Both the position numbers and the translations under genes were made by a program. Source: Sodaliphilus pleomorphus (GTDB lineage Bacteria; Bacteroidota; Bacteroidia; Bacteroidales; Muribaculaceae). Taken from it: DNA of 64,000 bases. The stretch is from assembly GCF_009676955.1 (NCBI RefSeq), contig NZ_CP045696.1, forward strand, positions 1,052,501 to 1,116,500. Reading direction: 5' to 3'. The notes beneath the pieces were generated by a model. It made no database searches. It worked only from the letters and a program-made list of their open reading frames with translations, and had not been told where the DNA came from. This document shows, piece after piece, positions 10,618 through 19,248 of this stretch (its first letter is position 1; every line of letters begins with the position of its first letter).

Positions 10618-11765
10618 TGGCAAGAGCGCTACTGCTACTGCTGTTGCTGAGCACGGCCCTGCCCGAGAGCATGGCCCAAGAGCAACGCGACACCACGGCT
10701 GTGACCAGGAAGCGCAGCCTGGTGGGCCGGTTTCTCGACTACTTCGGCGATGCCAACAAGGAGAAGAAGCACAAGCGCTTCGACTTCTCGGTGATAGGCG
10801 GCCCGCACTACAGCACCGACACCAAGCTGGGCCTGGGGCTCGTGGCCTCGGGCCTGTATCACGCCACGCCGGCCGACAGCCTGCTGCCGCCGAGCAACGT
10901 GTCGATATTCAGCGACATCTCGACAGTGGGCTTCTACATGATAGGTGTGCGGGGCACCCACATCTTTCCCAGCGACCGCCAGCGCATCGACTACACCGTC
11001 TACTTCTATTCCTTCCCCACCTATTTCTGGGGAATAGGCTATGACAAGGGCGACAACGACGACAACAAGAGCAAAATGAACCGGTGGCAGACGCAGGTCA
11101 AGGCCAGCTGGCTCTTCAGGGCAAGCGGCAACCTGTTTATGGGTCCCACCATTGCTGTCGACTACATCACGGCCCACCATGTGAAGCGGCCCGAGCTACT
11201 CGAGGGGCAGCGCAAGTCGACCTTCAACGCGGGGGCAGGAGCCACGTTGCTCTACGACACCCGCGACAATCTCACGGCGCCCCGACGCGGCGTGTACTTG
11301 TGGCTCCAGCAAGTGTTCAGACCGCACTTTGCGGGCAACCACTACGCCTTCACCACCACCGACGTGCGCACCAGCGGCTACATTGGCCTGTGGAAAGGCA
11401 GCACCCTGGCCCTCGACATGCGGGCCCAGTTCAACTACGGCAATCCCTCGTGGGGCATGCTTGCCCAGCTGGGCGGCAGCAGCGCCATGCGCGGCTACTA
11501 TGAGGGTCGCTACCGCGACAAGCACAAGATAGAGACCCAGGTAGAGCTGCGCCAGCACGTGTGGCGGCGCAACGGCATCGTGGTGTGGGCAGGGGCCGGC
11601 ACAGTGTTTGACAAGCCTGGCTCCATCAAGCTGCGCCACGTGCTGCCCAACTACGGTGTGGGCTATCGCTGGGAATTCAAGAAAAACGTGAACGTGAGGC
11701 TCGACTACGGCTTCGGCAAGAAGGGCCAGAGCGGCTTCACATTCAACATCAACGAGGCCTTTTAG
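10617..11765 (+). CDS. Outer-membrane beta-barrel, Omp85/BamA-like C-terminal domain
   Basis: About 382 aa. A signal peptide (cut near MAQE) is followed by a Lys-rich linker and a beta-barrel resembling the surface-antigen D15 domain of Omp85 proteins. Alternating strands carry aromatic girdles, with TLLYDTRDNLTAPRRGVYLWL near 220 and a terminal strand rich in aromatics (GQSGFTFNINEAF, final F). There are no POTRA repeats, so it is a barrel-only member rather than BamA itself. I chose ATG 10617, which overlaps the preceding TGA; a TTG one codon upstream is also possible. Coupling to the PCMD gene suggests joint surface function. Cargo or substrate is unknown. Confidence 0.75.
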   Translation: MARALLLLLLLSTALPESMAQEQRDTTAVTRKRSLVGRFLDYFGDANKEKKHKRFDFSVIGGPHYSTDTKLGLGLVASGLYHATPADSLLPPSNVSIFSDISTVGFYMIGVRGTHIFPSDRQRIDYTVYFYSFPTYFWGIGYDKGDNDDNKSKMNRWQTQVKASWLFRASGNLFMGPTIAVDYITAHHVKRPELLEGQRKSTFNAGAGATLLYDTRDNLTAPRRGVYLWLQQVFRPHFAGNHYAFTTTDVRTSGYIGLWKGSTLALDMRAQFNYGNPSWGMLAQLGGSSAMRGYYEGRYRDKHKIETQVELRQHVWRRNGIVVWAGAGTVFDKPGSIKLRHVLPNYGVGYRWEFKKNVNVRLDYGFGKKGQSGFTFNINEAF

Positions 11766-11801
11766 ACCCTTGTCTTCAGGCTTATAAAAAACACCTTACC
11801 G

Positions 11802-13475
11802 ATGAGCGACAAACTACGATTCACACTCTCGCCACAATTCTTGTTTTTCTACACCATCATCGTGCTGCTGGTGCCCAACGTCACCCTGTCGATTACCGAG
11901 GGCATGCCACTGGCAGCCGCCGTGGCCAACGTGCTCTTGCCAGCCTGCCTCTACACCCTGCTCATGTCGCTCTCGGGCAAAACGGGGAGGCAAGTGTGGA
12001 TACTGTTTCCACTGGTGTTTTTTGCAGCCTTCCAGATGGTGCTCATCTACCTCTACGGCTCGGGCGTGATAGGCGTGGGCATGTTTCTCAACCTTGTCAC
12101 CACCAACCCCGACGAGGCCCTCGAGCTGCTCGACAACCTGGTGCCTGCCCTGGTCATCGTCTTTGTGCTCTACCTGCCGCTGCTCTTCATTGCCGGCATG
12201 CAGTGGGCGCGGCACACCCGGCTCGAGGCCACCCGCAGGCGCTCATGGCGCCGCGCCGCGCTCCTCGGCCTGGCAGCCAGCGCCGTCTACACTGCAGCAC
12301 TCTATGTTGCCTATCCTAAGGGCGAGGAAAAGAAAGGCCGTTTTGAGTATCGGGTAGAAGACGACATGTATCCCTTCAACGTGTTCTACAACCTGGGGCT
12401 CGCCGTGCGCGAGAGCTACAACTCGGCCCACTACCAGGAGCGGGTGGCCCACTTCAAGTTTGGCGCAGTGGCAACGCACCCGGCCGACTCGGCCGAGGTG
12501 TATGTGCTCGTTGTGGGCGAGACGGCGCGCTCGCGCAATTTCCAGCTCTATGGCTACAAGCGCCCCACCAACCCGCTGCTGTCGCGAGAGCAAGGCTTGA
12601 TAGTGTATACCGGCGTGCGCACGCAGAGCAACACCACCCACCGCAGCGTGCCCATGCTGCTCACGGCTGCCACTGCCGACGACCACGACCGCCTGTATCA
12701 CGAGAAAGGCATCTTGGCGGCATTTGGCGAAGCCGGTTTCCACACGGCCTTTTTCTCCAACCAGCTGCCCAACCACTCCTATATCGACTTCCTGGGCGAA
12801 GAGGCCCACGACGTGCGCTTCATCAAGAAGGGCAAGTCGGCCAAGCTCTTCTATGATGTGGAACTGCTGCCCTATGTGAAAAGCGAACTGGCCCGTGGCT
12901 ACCGCAAGCTCTTCATCGTGCTGCACATGTATGGGTCGCATTTCAACTACCGCGACCGCTATGCCCGCTCGCGTGCGCTCTTCCTGCCCGACACGCCCAC
13001 CGAGGCCGAGCCAGCCAACCGCCCCCAGCTGCTCAATGCCTACGACAACACCATTGTCGAGACCGACTACATCCTGGCCCGGCTCATCGACATGCTGCGC
13101 AGCGAGCACTGTGCAGCGGCCCTGCTCTACACCAGCGACCACGGCGAAAACATCTTCGACGACAAGCGCAAGCTCTTTCTGCATGCCTCGCCCAAGCCAT
13201 CAGAGTATGACACCGACGTGCCGCTTCTCCTATGGACCTCTCCGGCCTACGACAGGCAAAACCCTGCCATCGTGGGCAACCTGCGCCGCAACCGCCACAA
13301 GGGCGTGGAGTCGAACGCCTCGGTATTCCCCACCATGCTCTCGATGGCCGGTATCAAGACCAAAGCACGTGTCGACAGCCTCTCGCTCACCAATCCGGCC
13401 TACCGCCTGGGCGTGCGCTACTACCTGAACGACCACAACCACGGCGTGCCGCTCTCGGCCTGGGGCATCAAGTAG
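11802..13475 (+). CDS. Phosphoethanolamine transferase (EptA/sulfatase superfamily)
   Basis: 557-aa inner-membrane enzyme that would transfer phosphoethanolamine from phosphatidylethanolamine to lipid A or another glycan on the periplasmic side. About five membrane helices span 1-180, followed by a periplasmic alkaline-phosphatase-fold domain. Metal and nucleophile motifs are present in order: VVGETARS (about 236-243), NTTHRSVP holding the Thr nucleophile (about 275), HMYGSH (about 374) and SDHGEN (about 445). The usual enterobacterial CGTxTA is replaced by TQSNTTHRS. The gene follows the barrel gene after 36 nt. Modifying lipid A this way usually lowers binding of cationic peptides; the acceptor here is not proven. 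Confidence 0.87.
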   Translation: MSDKLRFTLSPQFLFFYTIIVLLVPNVTLSITEGMPLAAAVANVLLPACLYTLLMSLSGKTGRQVWILFPLVFFAAFQMVLIYLYGSGVIGVGMFLNLVTTNPDEALELLDNLVPALVIVFVLYLPLLFIAGMQWARHTRLEATRRRSWRRAALLGLAASAVYTAALYVAYPKGEEKKGRFEYRVEDDMYPFNVFYNLGLAVRESYNSAHYQERVAHFKFGAVATHPADSAEVYVLVVGETARSRNFQLYGYKRPTNPLLSREQGLIVYTGVRTQSNTTHRSVPMLLTAATADDHDRLYHEKGILAAFGEAGFHTAFFSNQLPNHSYIDFLGEEAHDVRFIKKGKSAKLFYDVELLPYVKSELARGYRKLFIVLHMYGSHFNYRDRYARSRALFLPDTPTEAEPANRPQLLNAYDNTIVETDYILARLIDMLRSEHCAAALLYTSDHGENIFDDKRKLFLHASPKPSEYDTDVPLLLWTSPAYDRQNPAIVGNLRRNRHKGVESNASVFPTMLSMAGIKTKARVDSLSLTNPAYRLGVRYYLNDHNHGVPLSAWGIK

Positions 13476-13520
13476 CGAGCCCGCAGGGGCACCTTACAGA
13501 ATATATATCCTGCAATATTT

Positions 13521-13551
13521 TTTGAAATGCGGGCAAAAAGGCATACATTTG
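13521..13551 (+). promoter_or_regulatory. Promoter of the 13639 secreted-protein gene
   Basis: Near-perfect match: -33 TTTG (13521-13524), 19-nt spacer, -7 TACATTTG (13544-13551). Predicted start about 13558, leader about 80 nt. Confidence 0.72.
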
Positions 13552-13638
13552 CAAAGTTGTTCAATCACTTGTGGGCCCTACCCCCCCACTGCACAGAATA
13601 GATTTTTTAATGTATAAACTTAACTAACCCAATTACTC

Positions 13639-15822
13639 ATGACAACAAAACAACACCCTGCGACACGCCGCCTCGCTGGCGCCGTCGCCATCGTGCTGGC
13701 CTGCCTGTGCACCGCCCTGAGCGCACAAGCCGACCGCTACCTGACCGAAAATTTTGACTATCCTGTGGGCAATCTCTACGGGCAAGGCAACTGGCTGTGG
13801 TACGGCACTCAAGACGCCGCCCCCGTTCAGGTCGTCGACACCGCGCTCACCCTGGCAGGCTACCAGCCCACAGCTGCGGGCAAGGCAGCCCGCCTGGGCA
13901 ACACCGCCAGCGGCCAAGACGTGATGGTGAAGTTTGCCGACAAGCCCATCACCAGCGGTGCTGTCTACACAGCGGCTTTGATCAACGTGAAGTCGGTGAC
14001 CCAAGACAACGTGTACTTTCTCTCCTACATCGCTCCAAGCACAACTGGCGTGCAAGACAAGAAAACCAACTCCGAGATAGGACGTCTGATGGCCGAGGCC
14101 AGCAGCGAGGGCAAATTCAAGTTCAAGATTTCGCGCAACAGCGGCACGCAGCTGGAAACGACCGCCGACGAGTATGAGCTGGGCAAGACCTACCTGGTGG
14201 TGTTCATGTACCAGCTGGTAGAAGGCACAAAAAACGATATCGTCAAGCTGTGGGTCAACCCGGCCGACAAAGCCAAGGAGCCTGCCGCAGCTGCCCAGAT
14301 TACCGATATGAGTGTGCACACAAGCGCCGATGCCAATCGTCTGCAAGCCGTGGAGCTGCGTCAAGGCAGCTCGGTAAGCAAGACCGGCCCGCAGGTGATC
14401 GTCGATGCCATGCGCATCGCCAGCAGCTGGGCCGACCTCTTCGACCAGTCGGGCAACGAGGACCCCACCCTCACCGTCACCCCGCAAGTGGTGTACAACG
14501 TCGATGCCGCCCCTGTGGGGCAGGCGACCACCTATGCCACCTACAAGGTCGACTACAAGAATCTGCCCGCAGCCACCCAGGTGTATCTCACGGGCAAGAA
14601 CCGCGACCAGTATGAGGTCGACCTCACCCAGATACCGGCAGGCAGCGGCAGCGCCACAGTGACGCTCACCTACAAGCCCACGGCCATAGGCAAGCACACG
14701 GCACGCATCAACTTTGAGTCGAGCGTGGCAACACTCAACACTGGCTTCGAGGCCACAGCCCTGGCCTACGACCCGCAGAACCTGCCCACCATCGCCGTCA
14801 CTGCCGACCACCTCGACACCTTCAAGTGCAAGGCAGGCGAGACCGTGACGCAGACCTTCACCGTGACCACAGCCAACTTCCCCGACTATGGCAAGGCTGC
14901 CGTAACCGGCACGGCCCGGGGTGCCTTCATCATCAACAACGCCACCCTGCTCAAGAGCGGCACCACCACCATCACCGTCACCTTCAAGCCCAACGAGGCT
15001 GGCAACTACAGCGATGTCATCACCCTGAGCGGTATCAAGGCCGAGCCCAAGACCGTGGCGCTCACAGGCCTTGCACTGCAAGGCGGCACCACTCCCGGAG
15101 CCGAGGGCGACACCCTGCCCCTGCCGAGCGAGAATCCGCGCGCCATGCTTGTCGAGAGCTTCGACAACGTGACCCGCAACACGGCAGTGAAGCTCGACGG
15201 CTGGAAAAACCTGGCACTCAAGGGCACTCGTGCATGGTGGGGCTATGAGTGGACCGACGACGGCAACAAGGCTGCCAAAGTCACCCCCTACGACAGCAAG
15301 ATCGAGGCTGGAGCCGGCACCCCCTGTCAAATGATGCTCGTGACCCCGCCGCTCGACTACAAGAAGGCGGCCAGCCAGACCTTCTCGTTCCGCGTCATGG
15401 GCGACTTCATGACCGCCGGCATGGCCGACAAGCTCGAAGTGTGCTACATTGAGAAGAACGGCAACGACATGTATGTGGAGCCCATCGACGGCATCGCCAT
15501 CCCTGCCACCGCCGATCTCAACAAGGAGTGGCAAAGCTTTGACCTTCATCTTGAGAACCAGAATATCGCCGATGTGTTCTACATTGGGTTCCGCTTCACC
15601 AGCACGCGCGGAGCCGATCACGTAGCCACCTACTATATCGACGACGTGAAGTGGGGCGTGCCCACAACTGCAGTGGGCGAGGTTGCCACCAGCAAGACCG
15701 CGACCCAGGTGAAGTACTACAATGTGGCTGGCATGGCCAGCGACACCCCGCTCGACGGCCTCAACATCAAGGTCACCACCTATACCGACGGCACCCGCAC
15801 TGTCGAGAAAATGATGAGATAA
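13639..15822 (+). CDS. Secreted multidomain protein with sorting-like C-terminal tail
   Basis: 727 aa, not a family I can name with certainty. A signal peptide is cut after LSAQA (about 30). Residues about 32-270 form a beta-sandwich beginning LTENFDYPVGNLYG. Then come two Ig-like repeats of about 110 residues (starting PTLTVTPQVVYN and PTIAVTADHLDTF, each ending in a V-T-L-T/S strand), and a jelly-roll-like domain at about 505-680 (ESFDNVTRN to YYIDDVKWG), resembling choice-of-anchor J modules. The last 40 residues (VKYYNVAGMASDTPLDGLNI to EKMMR) match tails of four other secreted proteins in this window. It is probably a cell-surface adhesin or binding protein. Confidence 0.75.
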   Translation: MTTKQHPATRRLAGAVAIVLACLCTALSAQADRYLTENFDYPVGNLYGQGNWLWYGTQDAAPVQVVDTALTLAGYQPTAAGKAARLGNTASGQDVMVKFADKPITSGAVYTAALINVKSVTQDNVYFLSYIAPSTTGVQDKKTNSEIGRLMAEASSEGKFKFKISRNSGTQLETTADEYELGKTYLVVFMYQLVEGTKNDIVKLWVNPADKAKEPAAAAQITDMSVHTSADANRLQAVELRQGSSVSKTGPQVIVDAMRIASSWADLFDQSGNEDPTLTVTPQVVYNVDAAPVGQATTYATYKVDYKNLPAATQVYLTGKNRDQYEVDLTQIPAGSGSATVTLTYKPTAIGKHTARINFESSVATLNTGFEATALAYDPQNLPTIAVTADHLDTFKCKAGETVTQTFTVTTANFPDYGKAAVTGTARGAFIINNATLLKSGTTTITVTFKPNEAGNYSDVITLSGIKAEPKTVALTGLALQGGTTPGAEGDTLPLPSENPRAMLVESFDNVTRNTAVKLDGWKNLALKGTRAWWGYEWTDDGNKAAKVTPYDSKIEAGAGTPCQMMLVTPPLDYKKAASQTFSFRVMGDFMTAGMADKLEVCYIEKNGNDMYVEPIDGIAIPATADLNKEWQSFDLHLENQNIADVFYIGFRFTSTRGADHVATYYIDDVKWGVPTTAVGEVATSKTATQVKYYNVAGMASDTPLDGLNIKVTTYTDGTRTVEKMMR

Positions 15823-15853
15823 AGCCCACAACGGGCCTCAGCAACCCCCAAAA

Positions 15854-15895
15854 AGAGACCCCGCTCTTGTTGCAGGAGCGAGGTCTCTTTTTTTT
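15854..15895 (+). terminator. Intrinsic terminator of the 13639 gene
   Basis: Stem AGAGACC-CGCTC paired with GAGCG-GGTCTCT (15854-15888), followed by a run of eight or more T on the plus strand. Convergent with tag. Confidence 0.85.
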
Positions 15896-15926
15896 GTGCA
15901 GTTTTTGTGCGGTAGGGGCACGGCAA

Positions 15927-16541
15927 TCACACCACCACGGTGTCGGGGCCCAAAAGCTGCCGGTAGCGGAAGCACGAGGGGTGATGGTCGTTGATGACCC
16001 CTATGCCTTGCAGGTGCGAATAAAGGATCACCGAGCCCATATACTTGAAGCCTCTCTTCTTCAGGTCGCGGGCCATGCGGTCGCTCAGGTCGTTGCGGGT
16101 TTCAACCAGGCCCTCGTCGCGGTGGCTGCGGTAAACAAACGTCTTGCCCTGGGTGAAGCTCCACATGTAGCGGTCGAATGAGCCCCACTCGCTCGCAATG
16201 TCGAGAAACACCCTGGCATTGTGAATCACCGCCTCGATCTTGCGCTGCGACTTGATCATGCCCGGTGTGGCCATGATGCGCTCAACACGGGCAGCGGTAT
16301 AGGCAGCCACCTTGGCAGGCTCAAAGTTGTCGAAGCAGGCCCGCATGATTTCGCGTTTTTTCAACACAAGCAGCCACGAGAGCCCACACGACATCGACTC
16401 GAGCACAAGCATCTCGAAGTGCAGCCGGTCGTCGTGCACGGGAGTGCCCCACTCGGTGTCGTGGTAGGCATAGTAGGCTTCATTGCCGGCGCACCAGGGG
16501 CAGCGCGTCGGTGACGGTGTAGTGTGGTTGCAGGCAGTCAT
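15927..16541 (-). CDS. tag: DNA-3-methyladenine glycosylase I
   Basis: 204-aa base-excision repair enzyme that removes 3-methyladenine from DNA. It aligns along its length with E. coli Tag: RCPWC, YYAYHDTEWG, the LESMSCGLSWLLVLKKRE block with the specificity Glu, a KRGFKYMG helix, and NDHHPSC. The zinc ligands are Cys and His near the N terminus plus the H-x3-C of NDHHPSC. It has its own promoter at 16591-16621. It sits downstream of an orphan B12 riboswitch, but nothing in its function suggests cobalamin control. Confidence 0.95.
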   Translation of the reverse strand: MTACNHTTPSPTRCPWCAGNEAYYAYHDTEWGTPVHDDRLHFEMLVLESMSCGLSWLLVLKKREIMRACFDNFEPAKVAAYTAARVERIMATPGMIKSQRKIEAVIHNARVFLDIASEWGSFDRYMWSFTQGKTFVYRSHRDEGLVETRNDLSDRMARDLKKRGFKYMGSVILYSHLQGIGVINDHHPSCFRYRQLLGPDTVVV

Positions 16542-16885
16542 CGTGATGTCTTTTCTCTCTCGCCGCAGGCATGTTGCAGCGGCGGCACTGCAAAATTACA
16601 CCTTTCTCCCCTGATGCGCAAGCCCAAACCACGAGACTCACAGCCCCGAAGGCGACGCAAAAAAAACGACGCCGGTCCAATCGCGGATAGGCGCCATCAC
16701 GGAGTGTTACTATATAAAATTTTGTTATGCAGAAATTAATGTTTACACAATTCCTGTCCTTGCAACATCGTGCACTTTCACATGCATGGCTCCCGGCACA
16801 ATGGCCAGAGCACGCGCGGTGAGTGTAGACACGGCACCCCATGAAGGCACCCTCTTGCAGAAAAAAGATAGTCAACGCTGAGTGG
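16542..16885. other. Region between orphan riboswitch R1 and tag
   Basis: Apart from the tag promoter I see no gene. A minus-strand frame covering 16480-16875 runs into tag, is Cys-rich and resembles no family, so I do not call it. A T6 tract (16866-16861 on the minus strand) lies about 20 nt after the riboswitch module, but the stem before it is weak. Confidence 0.55.
16591..16621 (-). promoter_or_regulatory. tag promoter
   Basis: Minus-strand -33 TTGC (16621-16618), 19-nt spacer, -7 TAATTTTG (16598-16591). It lies downstream of riboswitch R1 and gives tag an independent start about 50 nt before its ATG. Confidence 0.6.
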
Positions 16886-17165
16886 CGACTACATCATTTC
16901 TTTTTTGCCTCGATTCAAATGCCACGTGAATCTTGATATTGCAAGGCATGCGATGTGAAGGCAGGTCTTCTGACTCATCCTCTTCGCGCTCACGCCTTCC
17001 CGGCCATGATGTAGTCGACTTTGTGGTAAAGAATCAACTTGGCAGCCAGTGGCTTGTGTGAGACGAAGCAGCGAGGACTCACAGCAGCGGGTACTGTTCA
17101 GGACTTGCACCTGATTCCCTTTTGATTTCTCCCCTGGAGGGAGAAAACCTCACGCTTTTTCTTAG
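16886..17165 (-). ncRNA. Cobalamin riboswitch R1 with downstream module (no B12 gene behind it)
   Basis: AdoCbl-type riboswitch on the minus strand. Core elements in order: GGGAATCAGGTG (about 17120), ACCCGCTGCTGTGA, the L5 segment GCCACTGG (17053 downward), GGGAAGGCG (about 17000) and the B12 box GTCAGAAGACCTGCC (16975-16961). A hairpin follows at 16932-16912 (stem GATTCA/TGAATC, loop CGTGGCATT). Its GTGGC is complementary to GCCAC of L5, as expected for L13 of a kissing loop. A further segment at 16897-16886 is perfectly complementary (12 nt) to 17017-17006 inside the aptamer. No B12 gene follows; the next gene is tag, 345 nt on, with its own promoter. Confidence 0.92.
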
Positions 17166-17168
17166 TCG

Positions 17169-17199
17169 CAAAGATATAAAAAATATTGGCTCGCGCAAC
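17169..17199 (-). promoter_or_regulatory. Promoter of riboswitch R1
   Basis: Minus-strand GTTG (17199-17196), 19-nt spacer, -7 TATCTTTG (17176-17169). The predicted start (about 17162) coincides with the 5' edge of R1. Confidence 0.65.
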
Positions 17200-17254
17200 C
17201 GTCTTTCAGCCCAAATCTTGTGTTTTTTTGTGTGATCGCCTGAGCCCTCCTGCA

Positions 17255-19066
17255 TCACTCCTCGACCTGGAAATCACGGGCAGTGATCAAGGCAAGGTCG
17301 GGGGCATCGATGTGGCTACAATGCGAGAGCCGCACCGCCTGGTTTTCAATCACTTTTTCAAACAGATTGCGCACATATCGGGCGTTGCCGAAGTCCTTGG
17401 TGCGTCTGTCAAGCGCCCGCACCAGCAGCTCGTGCAGGGCAGTCTCGGCATCGGGGCTCAGCCGGTAGTCGAAGTTGCGAGCCTGCTGCACAAAGATTTG
17501 GTACAGCTCGCCCTCGGTGTAGTCCTCAAACCTCACGTAGCGGTTGAAGCGCGAGCGCAAGCCAGGGTTGGAGTCGATGAAGTGCTCTATCTCGCCGGGG
17601 TAGCCCGCCAGCACCACAACCAGCCTGTCGCGGTCGTCCTCCATGCGCTTGAGCAGCGTGGCAATGGCCTCGCGGCCGTAGTCGTTGTCGCCCCCTTGCG
17701 CCAGCGTGTAGGCCTCGTCGATAAAGAGCACTCCTCCCAGCGCCTTGTCGATGATTTTGTTGGTTTTCACGGCAGTCTGTCCCACATACTCGGCCACCAG
17801 CCCCGAGCGGTCGGTCTCCACAAGCTGCCCTTTCTCGAGGATGCCCAGCTGCTTGTAGATGCAGGCCAGGATGCGGGCCACGGTGGTCTTGCCCGTGCCT
17901 GGATTGCCCGTGAACACACAGTGATAGGACACTGGAGCCACCTTGAGCCCCGACTTGTGGCGTTGCTTGTTCACAGCCAGGAAATCGGTGAGCGACTTGA
18001 GCTGCGATTTCACCTGCTTGAGCCCCACCAGGCTGTCAAGCTGCTGCATGGGGTCGGGGGCAGAATCGGCCGCAGTTGCGCCGCCCGAGGGTTGAGCAGC
18101 CGGCTGCGGCTCCTCGCCGGGCAAGCAGGGCAGCGACTTGCTGGCTATGGCCTCGTGCAGCTCCTTGATTATGGCTTTCTCGTCGGTGTCGACCGAGGCG
18201 TCGACCGAGGCAATGACTTGGCAAAAGTCGAGGTAAAGCTGGCGCACCTGCGGCAGGTAGCTGGCACGGTCGAAGTGCCACAGCAGCAGCACCAGCCCGA
18301 AATCGTCGACGCCGTCGACTGTGACTCCCACCGTTGCCTGCATGTAGACCGGCAACGACTGCTCGACAGTTTTGCGTATCTCGGGGGTATAGGGGTCTGG
18401 CGACGCGAGGTCGTTGGCCGAAAATATCTCCTCACGCAAGGCGTCAAACGAGTTGTTCTTTCTCAACAGCAAGCTCAACACGGCATAGAGCGCCTGAGCC
18501 TCAGGCTGGGTGTAGTCGAACTCAACGGGCTGCATCGACGTGGTGAGCTTCTCGACAGGGTGTCCCATGCGCGCTAAGCAGCGCAACAAGTCTTTCACAA
18601 TCATCATTTCCAGCACCGACTTAAAATTGCCATCACGCTTGTCATCGGGAATTTCCTGGCTGTCGCGGGCCTCGCTGTACACAGCATCTTTCAGCCCTTG
18701 ATCGGCGCTCAACTCATTGCACAAGGCTTTTCCACGCCGCACAACACTCCCAATGCGCTGGAACTGCTCAGGCGTGATGCGCATCACAGCCAGCTTGGTT
18801 TGCTCCAAAGCCATTGTATAGACGTCGGCAGGTTGTCGACCTACAGGACTGGCCGCAGTAGCGCCAGTGCCGCCAGTATCGCCAGCAGCGCCGCTCTCGC
18901 GACCTTGCTCGCGACTTGACTGGGCAATTACGCTTATTATCAATACCAGGAAAACCAAGCCAACCAATATCATTATCAACCAATAAGTTGCCGAAGAGGA
19001 ATCGCCCTCGGCAGCATAGACAATAATGAAAAAGACAATCGCGATTATCAAGCAGCCTCTTGCCAT
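17255..19066 (-). CDS. AAA+ ATPase, CbxX/CfxQ (SpoVK-like), membrane-anchored
   Basis: 603 aa from ATG 19066 (an upstream in-frame start at 19117 would add 17 unlikely residues). Two N-terminal hydrophobic segments (about 5-20 and 28-47) give a membrane anchor. A region of no recognised family covers about 65-330, and a classic CbxX/SpoVK AAA+ module covers about 345-600. The module has LVGLKQVKSQL, Walker A GNPGTGKTT, YVGQTAVKT, Walker B VLFIDEAYTL, an RMEDDR sensor region and PGLRSRFNRYVRF arginine fingers. Family members remodel protein complexes (rubisco activation by CbbX is the known case). The gene lies 182 nt after the dockerin protein of the B12 locus and ends 90 nt before R1; whether it belongs to B12 uptake is unknown. 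Confidence 0.85.
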   Translation of the reverse strand: MARGCLIIAIVFFIIVYAAEGDSSSATYWLIMILVGLVFLVLIISVIAQSSREQGRESGAAGDTGGTGATAASPVGRQPADVYTMALEQTKLAVMRITPEQFQRIGSVVRRGKALCNELSADQGLKDAVYSEARDSQEIPDDKRDGNFKSVLEMMIVKDLLRCLARMGHPVEKLTTSMQPVEFDYTQPEAQALYAVLSLLLRKNNSFDALREEIFSANDLASPDPYTPEIRKTVEQSLPVYMQATVGVTVDGVDDFGLVLLLWHFDRASYLPQVRQLYLDFCQVIASVDASVDTDEKAIIKELHEAIASKSLPCLPGEEPQPAAQPSGGATAADSAPDPMQQLDSLVGLKQVKSQLKSLTDFLAVNKQRHKSGLKVAPVSYHCVFTGNPGTGKTTVARILACIYKQLGILEKGQLVETDRSGLVAEYVGQTAVKTNKIIDKALGGVLFIDEAYTLAQGGDNDYGREAIATLLKRMEDDRDRLVVVLAGYPGEIEHFIDSNPGLRSRFNRYVRFEDYTEGELYQIFVQQARNFDYRLSPDAETALHELLVRALDRRTKDFGNARYVRNLFEKVIENQAVRLSHCSHIDAPDLALITARDFQVEE

Positions 19067-19248
19067 GTTACAAAGTTTTTCAATGATTATAACGCACGGG
19101 CAAGGCCGAAGGTGCACAAGTTGCCAGCCCTGCCGCGATTGCTAAATTATAAAAAAACATGAAGAGCACCAACACTTTGGCTTGTCAAAAAAATTGAAGA
19201 TGCTGTTGCTGGCGGTTTTGGGCAAGCTGTTGAAGAGGGCGCAAAGTG

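Noticed and set aside
13633..15831. 732-codon open frame antisense to the 13639 secreted-protein gene, and similar long antisense frames opposite mscS, btuB, rpoC, rpoB, susC
   Set aside because: They mirror the codon pattern of the real gene in GC-rich sequence, have low-complexity His/Val/Gly-rich translations, no promoter and no family resemblance.
16480..16875. 131-codon minus-strand frame downstream of riboswitch R1 as its missing target gene
   Set aside because: It overlaps the start of tag in another frame, is Cys/Arg-rich, spans the tag promoter and matches no known family.
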